Source of the DNA: Aquificaceae bacterium
GTDB taxonomy: Bacteria; Aquificota; Aquificia; Aquificales; Aquificaceae
Reading direction: 5' to 3'
Length of the DNA stretch: 7,923 nt
Assembly: GCA_015487535.1 (NCBI GenBank)
Contig: WFPN01000294.1
Coordinates: forward strand, 1 to 7,923
Positions 1 through 6,099 of this stretch are shown piece after piece (positions within the stretch are counted from its first letter, which is position 1; each line of letters starts with the position of its first letter). A program made the position numbers and the translations under genes. Below the pieces are notes generated by a model. The model saw only the letters and a program-made list of their open reading frames with translations, made no database searches and had not been told where the DNA came from.

Positions 1-239
1 ACACACCCGCAGGGTGTCCTTCCGGAAGATCTGAGCGAAATTATCTCCTTTATCTCCTCCAGCTTAAAGCCGACCGATTTTGCCTTGAGTATAAACTCAC
101 ACAGTTTCAGATGCTCTTCTGTATAGATCCTGTACCCGGAGCTGTTTCTCAGGGGAGGTGGGAGCAGTCCTATCTCCTCCCAGTACCGGAGGGTCTTCGG
201 GTTTAATCCAAGCTTCTCTGCGAGCTCTCCTATCCTCAT
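1..239 (-). CDS. MerR-family metal/redox-responsive regulator, N-terminal part (cut by window edge)
   Basis: Only the first 79 residues lie in the window. They start at ATG 239-237 and begin MRIGELAEKLGLNPKTLRYW, the MerR winged-helix DNA-binding domain (helix-turn-helix about residues 2-20, wing around GYRIY 35-39). A long helix follows and then Thr-Pro-Cys-Gly-Cys (C77, C79). By family alignment C77 falls where the Zn/Hg/Pb sensors (ZntR, MerR, PbrR) carry a metal-ligand Cys and CueR carries Ser, so a divalent soft metal or a thiol stress is the more likely signal than Cu(I). This is inference, because the C-terminal ligand loop is off the window. The gene is last in the operon. Its ATG overlaps the preceding stop (ATGA) and has no Shine-Dalgarno, so translation is probably coupled. 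The dyad promoter at 2185-2215 is the obvious target, which would make the operon autoregulated. Confidence 0.9.
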   Translation of the reverse strand, partial: MRIGELAEKLGLNPKTLRYWEEIGLLPPPLRNSSGYRIYTEEHLKLCEFILKAKSVGFKLEEIKEIISLRSSGRTPCGC

Positions 240-655
240 AGGTAAATAGGTATGTATCCTTCCTTGACTTTCAAGACGTGGTACTCGAAGCCGGATCTTA
301 CCACCTCCACCCCATCGAAGAGGGCCTCTTCGGAGACGTCGAACATCTTCATCGCCACCCTGCACGCCTTAAACTTAACCCCGTAGAGCATAAGGTTCTC
401 TATCCTCTCCTCGAACTCCCCGTTCTCGAACCTATCCAGGAAGACTATCCCCTCGTCGTAGGCCACCACCTCTATGTCCGCTCCGGCTCCCCAGATGTTT
501 ATAGCGCCCCTTATCCTGAGAAAGACCTTCTTCCAGCGCTTCCTGTCCCGGAAAGTTACGGGGAAGAGCAGCTTTACCGTTCCCTCCTCTGCCCTTAGAG
601 GGGTTAGCAGTGTCAGCAGGCCAACGCCGGCGATGAGAAGCTCCCTTCTGTTCAC
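236..655 (-). CDS. Exported DsrE/DsrF-like (COG1416-type) sulfur-carrier-like protein
   Basis: 139 residues. The N-terminus (NRRELLIAGVGLLTLLTPLRA) is a signal peptide with a likely cleavage near residue 22. The Arg-Arg followed by hydrophobics is compatible with Tat export, though it is not a strict Tat motif. The mature part fits the DsrE/DsrF-like fold of COG1416: a repeated beta-alpha pattern, GVKFKAC with a single Cys (C98) at the family's conserved cysteine position, and the typical C-terminal stretch DGVEVVRSGFEYHV...EGYIPIYL. DsrE-fold proteins carry sulfur as a persulfide on Cys; that role here is inferred. The start is GTG 655-653, chosen because GGAGGTG lies about 5 bases upstream and the signal peptide begins there. 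It overlaps the stop of the membrane gene (GTGA). Being periplasmic, it could exchange thiols or sulfur with the CcdA-like transporter encoded just upstream. Confidence 0.85.
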   Translation of the reverse strand: MNRRELLIAGVGLLTLLTPLRAEEGTVKLLFPVTFRDRKRWKKVFLRIRGAINIWGAGADIEVVAYDEGIVFLDRFENGEFEERIENLMLYGVKFKACRVAMKMFDVSEEALFDGVEVVRSGFEYHVLKVKEGYIPIYL

Positions 656-1926
656 AGCGCCACCTCCAAGAAGTTTTTGAAGAAGTATCCGGAAAGGATA
701 AGGAAGACTATACCCACGATACGGTTCACGTAAAGGTAGTTCCTTCTCAAGAATCCCGAAAGGCTGCTCACCACGAAACCTGAGAGGAACACTGGGACAG
801 CTCTACCCACCGCGTAAACGCCCATTAGAAAAACAGCCTCGGTCACACTCCCCGTGGAGGCACTGAGGACGACCGCCCCCAGAAGCAGGGATGTGCAGGA
901 GGGACAGAGCGAGAAAGTGTAGGCTATGCCCAAGAGGAAGCTGCTCGCCCCCGGGTTCGAGAAGGGGTTTAGCCTAGCTATCTCCAGGGAGAAGGGCAGA
1001 ATGTTCAATAGGTTTAGGGCTATCAGCAGGAGAAGTCCCGACAGGACGAGGTTGAAGAGGTCCGCCCTGAAGATATCGGATAGGATCACGGCTCCGAGGG
1101 ATGCGATCCCCCCTACGAAGGCGTGGGTAAGCAAAAAGGCTGCGAAAAACCCTAAAACGCTCAGAAGTATATCGAACCTGGTCCGATGCTTCGTAATCAA
1201 AAGCCCGAAGACCACCGGTAGAAAGGGGAGGGTGGATGGCCCGAGGCTCGTGAAGAACCCGAGGAAGAACATAACGGGTATCAGAAAGGGGAGAGAGTGC
1301 TTCTCCTGAAGGAGCGAGGAAACGTAAAGACTCAGGTATCCGAAGTCGAGAAACAGACCCATGGCTAGCACCAAAGCAAAGCCGGTTATGGCCGGGACAG
1401 CAGGTATGAGGGAGGTTAGGGCCTTTAGGGACCTGTCAGAAACCACGATGAGCAGAAGGGTGGGAAGTGTAACGAAGAGGGCGTAGAGGTTGAAGATAAG
1501 GAAGGCGCTCTTGAAGTGCAGTGAGTAAGCCCCAAGGAGGGCGACGAAGGGAAGGGCACAGTAAGGCAGGCTGAAACCCAATCCTACTCCTGGGGGAAAC
1601 CTCTTCTTGGGAAAGAAGAACTGGGGCGATAGATCTAATGGGGCGAACCCGAGCCTCCTCATGAGGGGAAATCCGAGTATGAACACACCGGCTACGACCC
1701 CTTGGATCACAAGAAGCGATCTCTCTGAAAGGCTCACCTTCTCGGAAAGCAGATAAAAGGCTAAGGCTATTAGATTGAAGAGAGCGAACCTCGACAGGAA
1801 CAGAAGGGGTACCTGATTTAGATCCCCCTTCTTTATATAAGCCCTGAAGAGGAGGTTCACGTTCCACATGCATGGTGTAAAGAAGGACAGGGCTCCCAGA
1901 ACGGGGACGAGGTAAACTGGGCTCAA
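652..1926 (-). CDS. Internally duplicated CcdA/DsbD-type membrane thiol-electron transporter
   Basis: 424 residues with about 12 hydrophobic segments, arranged as two six-helix halves (about 1-205 and 211-424). Each half follows the CcdA/DsbD-beta plan. Half 1 has SFFTPCMWN in helix 1 (C19) and LPYCALPF in helix 4 (C123), the usual redox pair. Half 2 has TSLGPSTLPFLP in helix 1, where the expected Cys is missing, and SLCPSCTSLL in helix 4 (C341, C344, a CxxC). Ordinary CcdA is about half this length. The family passes electrons from cytoplasmic thioredoxin to periplasmic thiols, and the preceding gene encodes a thioredoxin-like protein, which would be the natural donor. The start is TTG 1926-1924, preceded by GAGGAGGAG at a suitable distance and overlapping the upstream stop (TTGA). 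The family assignment is firm; substrate and partners are inferred. Confidence 0.85.
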   Translation of the reverse strand: MSPVYLVPVLGALSFFTPCMWNVNLLFRAYIKKGDLNQVPLLFLSRFALFNLIALAFYLLSEKVSLSERSLLVIQGVVAGVFILGFPLMRRLGFAPLDLSPQFFFPKKRFPPGVGLGFSLPYCALPFVALLGAYSLHFKSAFLIFNLYALFVTLPTLLLIVVSDRSLKALTSLIPAVPAITGFALVLAMGLFLDFGYLSLYVSSLLQEKHSLPFLIPVMFFLGFFTSLGPSTLPFLPVVFGLLITKHRTRFDILLSVLGFFAAFLLTHAFVGGIASLGAVILSDIFRADLFNLVLSGLLLLIALNLLNILPFSLEIARLNPFSNPGASSFLLGIAYTFSLCPSCTSLLLGAVVLSASTGSVTEAVFLMGVYAVGRAVPVFLSGFVVSSLSGFLRRNYLYVNRIVGIVFLILSGYFFKNFLEVAL

Positions 1927-2177
1927 GCCAGCTCCTCCTCTATGGCCTTCCTTATCTTCTCCTCCGTTGGCACTACGCCGGCGAACTTCACCTTGCCGTT
2001 CACCACAACCGCCGGGGATGTAAGTATTCCGAGCTCCACTATCCTGTCAACGTCCTCTATGGGGTCCAAGAGCCTTACCTTCACACCCATCTCCTTGGCC
2101 ACCTTCTCCACCCTATCCTTCACCACAGCACACTTGGGACAGAAGTTTGACTCCAGGAGCTCCACCACCACACTCAT
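1923..2177 (-). CDS. Small thioredoxin-like protein with CPKC active site
   Basis: 84 residues of thioredoxin fold: beta strand VVVELL, active site C13-P-K-C16 at the start of helix 1, SPAVVVNG with a probable cis-Pro at P55, and a C-terminal helix. It has no signal peptide, so it is cytoplasmic. Length and layout match the minimal glutaredoxin-like or redox-active disulfide protein 2 group rather than classic thioredoxin of about 105 residues. It is first in the four-gene operon and is followed by the CcdA-like membrane protein, so the likely job is to feed electrons to that transporter or to accept sulfur. The start is ATG 2177-2175. There is no Shine-Dalgarno, and the -10 hexamer lies only 7 bases upstream, so the mRNA may be leaderless. 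Confidence 0.88.
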   Translation of the reverse strand: MSVVVELLESNFCPKCAVVKDRVEKVAKEMGVKVRLLDPIEDVDRIVELGILTSPAVVVNGKVKFAGVVPTEEKIRKAIEEELA

Positions 2178-2184
2178 AGGTAGG

Positions 2185-2215
2185 AATATAAACCTTCCAG
2201 TAAACTGGAAGGCAA
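2185..2215 (-). promoter_or_regulatory. MerR-type promoter with long 19-base spacer
   Basis: Read on the minus strand: TTGCCT (-35, 2215-2210), a 19-base spacer (2209-2191), then TATATT (-10, 2190-2185). Sigma-70 promoters normally have 17-base spacers; 19-20 bases is the hallmark of promoters that MerR-family activators switch on by untwisting DNA. The shorter alternative -10 (TTTATA, 17-base spacer) matches the consensus much worse. The predicted transcription start is at or next to the ATG of the thioredoxin-like gene at 2177. Confidence 0.8.
2193..2212. promoter_or_regulatory. Operator dyad CCTTCCAGT-AA-ACTGGAAGG
   Basis: A perfect inverted repeat of 9-base arms with a 2-base centre sits almost entirely in the spacer between -35 and -10. 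The outer CCTTCC...GGAAGG is the half-site seen in heavy-metal MerR-family operators such as the CueR box, here with 8 bases between instead of 7. The presumed ligand is the MerR-family protein encoded at the end of the same operon. Confidence 0.8.
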
Positions 2216-2216
2216 C

Positions 2217-2537
2217 TTAAAAACTCACCACCCTGTCGGCCCAGCACACGAGTTCGTACAGGTCGTTCATGGATCCCACGGGGCAGGTAGCTCCCTCCTT
2301 CGAGTTTCTCACCTCCAAGCACACGCCGCATGCTATCAGCTCACCGCCGTTCTCCAGAAAGAGTTTTAGCTGCTCCTGAACGTCGAACTTCCCGTGCTCT
2401 ATGTTGAGGCTCTCCACTCCACTTCCGAGCAGGAACATCCTTACCTCGTCCCCCTGGGCGAGGGAGAAGACACCGAACCTGAAGGCGTTCCAGACTGTCT
2501 CAGGATCGTTGTTGTATAGGACTATCCCCAACCTCAT
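2217..2537 (-). CDS. Cytoplasmic DsrE-family protein with multiple cysteines
   Basis: 106 residues without signal peptide. The pattern is typical of the DsrE/TusD-like family: LGIVLYNNDPETVWNAFRF at the N-terminus, RMFLLGSGVE, then the conserved GGELIACGVC loop (C70, C73), and a C-terminal SMNDLYELVCWADRVVSF that matches the family's 'STMDDL...ADKVLVF' ending. Further cysteines are C85 and C98. Proteins of this fold relay persulfide sulfur on a loop Cys; C70 or C73 is the candidate. The start is ATG 2537-2535 with GGGAGG 6 bases upstream. It is transcribed toward the MerR-controlled operon, but the operon promoter lies in the 39-base gap after it, so it is probably a separate unit with possible read-through. 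It is divergent from queF. Confidence 0.82.
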   Translation of the reverse strand: MRLGIVLYNNDPETVWNAFRFGVFSLAQGDEVRMFLLGSGVESLNIEHGKFDVQEQLKLFLENGGELIACGVCLEVRNSKEGATCPVGSMNDLYELVCWADRVVSF

Positions 2538-2559
2538 GGAGAACCTCCCGCCTTTAGCT

Positions 2560-2565
2560 TATATT
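2560..2565 (+). promoter_or_regulatory. Candidate -10 of queF, 8 bases before its ATG
   Basis: TATATT, the same hexamer as in the MerR-type promoter, lies 8 bases before the queF ATG, and no Shine-Dalgarno is present. No convincing -35 is seen. The 36-base divergent gap 2538-2573 must also serve the DsrE-family gene on the other strand, where TATAAG (2563-2558) is an overlapping -10 candidate. Confidence 0.4.
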
Positions 2566-2573
2566 TAATCATC

Positions 2574-2966
2574 ATGGAAAGGACGCAGGAAAAGAAGTAC
2601 GGAGAGATAGCGATAGAACAGGCACAGCTCGAGCCCTGGGAGAACCCCACCCCCGAGAGGGACTACATGATAGAGATAACCTTCCCCGAGTTCTCCTGTC
2701 TCTGCCCGAGGTCCGGATACCCGGACTACGCGACTATAAAGATCCGCTATATCCCCGACAAATACATAGTTGAGCTCAAATCCCTCAAGCTGTGGCTCAA
2801 CAAGTTCAGGAACAGGTACATCTCCCACGAGCAGGCTGCGAACGAGATATACACCGCCCTCTACGAAACCCTTAAACCCCGTTTCCTGGAGGTGATAGGG
2901 GACTTTAACCCTCGCGGGAACGTCCACACCGTTATAAAGGTCAGGAGCGACCAGAGTTATGATTAA
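2574..2966 (+). CDS. queF: NADPH-dependent 7-cyano-7-deazaguanine (preQ0) reductase QueF
   Basis: 130 residues, the single-domain (type I, B. subtilis-like) form. The enzyme reduces the nitrile of preQ0 to the amine preQ1 with NADPH, a late step before queuosine is inserted into tRNA. Active-site residues align with B. subtilis QueF. C44 in SCLCPRSGYPD is the nucleophile that forms the thioimide, D51 is the general acid, and E86 in YISHE is the substrate-binding Glu. The QueF signature ELKSLKLW is at 67-74, and GDFNPRGNVHT near 109-119 matches the usual C-terminal motif. An extra Cys (C42) precedes the catalytic one. No other queuosine genes are in the window. The last codons overlap the Crp/Fnr gene by 8 bases. 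The gene lacks a Shine-Dalgarno. Confidence 0.95.
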   Translation: MERTQEKKYGEIAIEQAQLEPWENPTPERDYMIEITFPEFSCLCPRSGYPDYATIKIRYIPDKYIVELKSLKLWLNKFRNRYISHEQAANEIYTALYETLKPRFLEVIGDFNPRGNVHTVIKVRSDQSYD

Positions 2967-3642
2967 GGAGGATAAGCTCTGGTACCTGAAGAACCTCGAC
3001 ATACTCTCGGGATTATCTGAGGAGGAACTCAAATTCTTAGACGACAACTCGGTTGGCCTTGAGGTGAAGAGGGGAACGACCATATACTCTCCCGAGGACA
3101 GGGAGGAGTTCCTCTACTTCCTGAAGAGGGGAAGCGTTAGGCTCTTCAGAATTGATGATAACGGGAAGGAGATAACCTTTGCGATCCTCGGACCGGGGGA
3201 TATATTCGGTGGAATATCCCCATACGAGCGTAGAAGTTACGGTGAGTTTGCGGTAGCCCTTGAAGACTCCTTCCTCTGCCTCGTAAACAGAAAGGTTTTC
3301 TTCAACCGCATGAGGAGGAACCCGACGGTAATGTTGAGGTTGAGTAAGCTCTTAGGGCTGCTGACTTACGAGCTTGAAATCAGGATCGAGGAGCTGATCG
3401 CAAAGCCTGTAATAAACAGGCTATCCTCCCTGCTGATAAGGTTATTGGATAAGTTTGGAGATGAGAAAGGAAACATAAAACTTTCCCTATCCCACAAGGA
3501 ACTGGCCAGTCTGATAGGGGCTACCAGGGAGGCGACCACCATAGCCCTGAACGAGCTGAAGCAGATGGGAGCCATAGAGGTAGGAAGAAGGAAGATAAAG
3601 ATCCTTAACAGAGGGATCCTCGAAGAGGTCAGGGAGTTCTAA
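2959..3642 (+). CDS. Crp/Fnr-family transcription regulator
   Basis: 227 residues. An N-terminal cyclic-nucleotide-binding-type beta barrel (about 12-120, with LGPGDIFGGIS 77-87) is followed by the long dimerisation helix (about 120-150) and a Crp-type winged helix with LSHKELASLIGATREATTIALNEL (177-200) as the helix-turn-helix. The phosphate-binding cassette lacks the Arg-Ser/Thr-Ala that Crp uses to hold cAMP (GEFAVALED occupies the region), and there is no Fnr-like Cys cluster (only C107). The signal is therefore unknown and is probably neither cAMP nor an Fnr iron-sulfur cluster. The start is ATG 2959 inside the queF 3' end, with AGGAG about 11 bases upstream, indicating co-transcription with queF. 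The 3' end overlaps the convergent minus-strand gene by 4 bases. Confidence 0.9.
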   Translation: MIKEDKLWYLKNLDILSGLSEEELKFLDDNSVGLEVKRGTTIYSPEDREEFLYFLKRGSVRLFRIDDNGKEITFAILGPGDIFGGISPYERRSYGEFAVALEDSFLCLVNRKVFFNRMRRNPTVMLRLSKLLGLLTYELEIRIEELIAKPVINRLSSLLIRLLDKFGDEKGNIKLSLSHKELASLIGATREATTIALNELKQMGAIEVGRRKIKILNRGILEEVREF

Positions 3643-4568
3643 GCCCTGAAGTCCACCTTGGCTAGGGTGCCGGCGTCCCCCGATTCCGTTATATAGAGTC
3701 CCAGGTTTTTCAGCACTCCAGAGCCTTCCAGGTTGAAGAGAGTGCCGAAACTTCCCGTGTAGAGGGCTCCCACGCCGAGCTGGGAGAGGCTCATGACCTT
3801 GTCTACGCCATAGTTTTTGAGCCAGACCCTCAGCCTGTTGAAGGCCCGGTCTCCCTCGTCTATCCATCCGTTTTTGTCGCTGTCGAGAGTCCTGAGTTCG
3901 GAGAAGGCGTCTCCAGTTCTCGTGCCAACGATCTCCCCTCCGTCGGGCTTGCCGTTTTCGTTCGCATCGAAGAATACAAAACCCTTACCTTCCGCCAGAA
4001 GAGGAACGCTCTCCTTATCCCCGTCACCGTCCAAGTCGAACTCGAACCTCGCTGGGGAGAGGAGTTCCGGTGAGCCGCTCAGATCTATTATCAGGGGATC
4101 CACGAGGGCAACGCTTCCCGATCGCACGGTCTTGTTGCTCACCTCTATCTCCAGGTTAAAGAGGTTCATGTTCACCTCGAACCTGAATACCCGTCCATCC
4201 TTCGTCCTGACCTCGCCGTAGGCGAAGAAGTCGAGCCTGTTCGCTTCGATTTCGATCCTGTCCTCTCTATAGACAGCTCCTACCTTGGGTTCCTCTACAG
4301 GGGGCAGCTTTGGACTCGTGAAATCTTCGATGGATAGGGTCTTTATCTTCCTGCCCGTCAGCAGCTCTATCAGTTTCTTAACTATTAGCTCCTTAACGTC
4401 CTCCACATTTTCTGTGGATATGGGCTCTACCTTCACCCTAGGGGGGACTACCCCGAAGGGGTCCTTTTGGGACTCTTCCTTCATAAAGCTTATGCTTCTC
4501 CTAATTAAGCTGAATTCCAGGCTCTGGACTCCTCCACCGAAGGAGACCTGGGAGTCCTCGACCCTCAT
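3639..4568 (-). CDS. Protein with three EF-hand/dockerin-like calcium loops, function unknown
   Basis: 309 residues, no signal peptide and no Cys. The N-terminal 95 residues are low in recognisable features. A beta-rich part (about 97-165) follows, ending VDPLIIDLSGSPELL. Three Asp/Asn-rich loops come next: DLDGDGDKE (178-186), DANENGKPDGGE (201-212) and DSDKNGWIDEGD (229-240), then FNRLRVW and a Gly-rich tail. The 'DPLxxDLxG ... FDLDxDG ... DxNxNGxxDxGE ... DxNxDGWIDExD' layout recurs in bacterial proteins of unknown role, including parts of RTX/VCBS-type proteins. Calcium binding is inferred from loop spacing. The gene starts 24 bases after the DUF2063 gene on the same strand, so it may be a third member of the MNIO arm, or it may have its own promoter (an AT-rich AAATATAAA precedes the ATG). 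There is no Shine-Dalgarno. Confidence 0.72.
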   Translation of the reverse strand: MRVEDSQVSFGGGVQSLEFSLIRRSISFMKEESQKDPFGVVPPRVKVEPISTENVEDVKELIVKKLIELLTGRKIKTLSIEDFTSPKLPPVEEPKVGAVYREDRIEIEANRLDFFAYGEVRTKDGRVFRFEVNMNLFNLEIEVSNKTVRSGSVALVDPLIIDLSGSPELLSPARFEFDLDGDGDKESVPLLAEGKGFVFFDANENGKPDGGEIVGTRTGDAFSELRTLDSDKNGWIDEGDRAFNRLRVWLKNYGVDKVMSLSQLGVGALYTGSFGTLFNLEGSGVLKNLGLYITESGDAGTLAKVDFRA

Positions 4569-4592
4569 GGGTTTATATTTCGGACTCAGGAC

Positions 4593-5270
4593 CTAATTTT
4601 TGACAAGCACACCGAGTTCTAGGAGCTCCCTCAGGAACCTTTCCAGGTAGGGTTTCGCTTCTTCCTTCTCCTCCCCCAGCTCCGAGTTTTCGAGTGCCTC
4701 GATTGGGGAGATCCCCGAGTTTATATCCCTGAGGAATTTGTAAACGAAGGCTGTTAACTCCACCCTCTTTACCTCTGACTCTCTGTCCCTGTAAAGGAGT
4801 ATGTAGTGATCCCCTTCCCTTTTAAGGATTTCTTCAGGAGAGAGTTCGCCCGCCCTGTGGACCGGATAGCGAAGATGTAGAAGCTTGGAAGAGACGGAGA
4901 GCCTGTAGCTATCCTTCCATGAGAACTCTGAGGGGCCGTCTTCGTCCGGGGCGTTGAACACCTCTATCTCCGACCATTCGTAGAGCAGAAGATCCTCTAA
5001 GAAGGGTTTGCTCTCCTTTAAATTCGTTCCCGTCTCTTTGAAGAACTCGACGAACTCCTTTCCTAAGTCTATGAGCAGCGGGGATGTATGGTCGAGCTTG
5101 AGAAACTCTTCTATCAGGGGTCCCAGCTCTTCACCTGCGAAGGAGGAAAAGAGGGGAAAGGATGTCTTTATAAAGTCCTCGAACCGGTTGTAAACGAGCC
5201 TGTGGTACACCTCGAGGGCAGGGTTTTTCGGTCTCTCCAGCCCTTTGGCTACCGTAAAGAGAGTTTCCAT
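4593..5270 (-). CDS. DUF2063 (BufC/MbnC-like) partner protein of MNIO enzyme
   Basis: 225 residues from ATG 5270-5268. The N-terminal helical DUF2063 domain is recognisable by ALEVYHRLVYNRFEDFIKTSFPLF..FAGEEL (about 18-49) and SPLLIDLGKEFVEFF. The C-terminal half carries HLRYPVHRAGELSPEE and a closing segment rich in Leu/Glu (ELTAFVYKFL...LLELGVLV) that resembles the family's winged-helix, RiPP-recognition-like end. Such proteins bind the precursor and form a complex with the MNIO enzyme. The gene follows the MNIO stop by one base. An in-frame GTG at 5321 would add 17 residues. It has GAGGAG 7 bases upstream but overlaps MNIO by 50 bases. I prefer 5270, because the family's N-terminus is short and AGAGGG lies about 9 bases ahead. 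Confidence 0.85.
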   Translation of the reverse strand: METLFTVAKGLERPKNPALEVYHRLVYNRFEDFIKTSFPLFSSFAGEELGPLIEEFLKLDHTSPLLIDLGKEFVEFFKETGTNLKESKPFLEDLLLYEWSEIEVFNAPDEDGPSEFSWKDSYRLSVSSKLLHLRYPVHRAGELSPEEILKREGDHYILLYRDRESEVKRVELTAFVYKFLRDINSGISPIEALENSELGEEKEEAKPYLERFLRELLELGVLVKN

Positions 5271-5271
5271 C

Positions 5272-6093
5272 TCATCCAGCCCTCTTTGCACCGCATACTT
5301 CCTCCAACCTTCGGACCTCACTTAGGAGCTCCTCGTAGGGCGGTACGTTGTTGTCCCTCTCCAGCAGGATAGGGACAGGACCTGTCCTCTCTAAGGTAAA
5401 CTCCAAGAGCCTATAGACCTCCTCTATCACAGGGGCGCCGTGGGTGTCTATCACGATCCTGTCGAACCTCTCGTGCCCGGCCACGTGTATGTAAGCTACC
5501 TTGGAAAGATCGAGCCTCTCTATAAACTCATAGGGATCGTACCCGTGGTTTAGGGAGTTAACATAGACGTTGTTCACATCCAGAAGCAGCCTCGCGCCGC
5601 TCTCCTCGAGAACTGAATTTATAAACTTCCACTCCTCCATCTCTCCCGGGGGTTTCCAGTAGTAGGAGATGTTTTCCAGTATAAGGGGCCTCTCCAGTAT
5701 CTCCTCTACCTCGGCGACCTTTCTACTAACCCTTTTCACCGTATCTTCTATAAAGGGCAGCGGAAACAGATCGTGCAGGTAGCTGCCTCCAAGGGAGGAA
5801 AAGCTCAGATGTTCCGAGTAAACCTCTATGTGGAAGCTGTCCAGGAAATCCTTCAGCTCCTTCAGGAACTCCCTATTGATGGGATCCGGCGAGCCTATCG
5901 ATAGGGACAGGCCGTGGCACACGATCGGAAACCTCTCCCTTATCCTCTCCAAGGTCTTCCTGAAGAACCCTCCCCTTCTCATCCAGTTCTCCGGGGCTAT
6001 CTCGAACCATCTGGGGGAATCTTCCTTATTTAAAACCTCCTCTGCGAAGGAGTATCTGAGTCCAAGACCGACACCCCCCGGAATACTTTGCAT
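5272..6093 (-). CDS. DUF692/MNIO multinuclear iron oxidative enzyme (BufB/MbnB-like)
   Basis: 273 residues, the usual length for the family, with all main motifs in order: GVGLGLRYSF (7-16), FEIAPENWM (30-38), HGLSLSIGS (60-68), SEHLSF (93-98), LHDLFPLP (106-113), LILENISYYW (137-146), LLLDVNNVYVNSLNHGYDP (169-187), YIHVAGH (201-207), IDTHGAPV (215-222) and ILLERDNN (242-249). The His, Glu, Asp and Asn in these motifs are the di/tri-iron ligands of the TIM-barrel MNIO fold. MNIOs rearrange Cys residues of ribosomal peptides with O2, giving oxazolone/thioamide in methanobactin and thiooxazole in bufferins. With a DUF2063 partner at the next gene and a secreted Cys-rich peptide divergently encoded, the bufferin type fits best. 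The start is ATG 6093. No Shine-Dalgarno is seen; a TAGATT hexamer sits 6 bases upstream. Confidence 0.93.
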   Translation of the reverse strand: MQSIPGGVGLGLRYSFAEEVLNKEDSPRWFEIAPENWMRRGGFFRKTLERIRERFPIVCHGLSLSIGSPDPINREFLKELKDFLDSFHIEVYSEHLSFSSLGGSYLHDLFPLPFIEDTVKRVSRKVAEVEEILERPLILENISYYWKPPGEMEEWKFINSVLEESGARLLLDVNNVYVNSLNHGYDPYEFIERLDLSKVAYIHVAGHERFDRIVIDTHGAPVIEEVYRLLEFTLERTGPVPILLERDNNVPPYEELLSEVRRLEEVCGAKRAG

Positions 6094-6099
6094 AACTTA

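Noticed and set aside
926..1309. Plus-strand open frame of 127 codons
   Set aside because: It lies wholly inside the CcdA-like gene on the other strand; its Arg/Lys/Pro/Ser-rich translation has no family pattern, and the opposite frame has clear membrane helices.
1436..1873. Minus-strand open frame of 145 codons
   Set aside because: Alternative frame of the CcdA-like gene on the same strand, with Arg/Ser/Pro-rich nonsense composition.
2187..2215. Reading the operon promoter with TTTATA as -10 and a normal 17-base spacer
   Set aside because: TTTATA matches the -10 consensus at 3 of 6 positions against 5 of 6 for TATATT, and the dyad together with a MerR gene in the operon favours the 19-base spacer.
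2538..2573. preQ1 riboswitch upstream of queF
   Set aside because: Only 36 bases separate the divergent genes and no pseudoknot-type preQ1 aptamer can be seen.
3639..3642. Terminators between convergent gene pairs (3639-3642 and 7620-7642)
   Set aside because: The convergent genes overlap, and I see no GC-rich stem followed by T residues at either junction.
5271..5321. GTG start at 5321 for the DUF2063 gene
   Set aside because: It has a good GAGGAG 7 bases upstream but would overlap the MNIO gene by 50 bases. That Shine-Dalgarno is also just coding sequence for a Glu-Glu-Leu stretch, and the family's N-terminus fits ATG 5270. It remains an open alternative.
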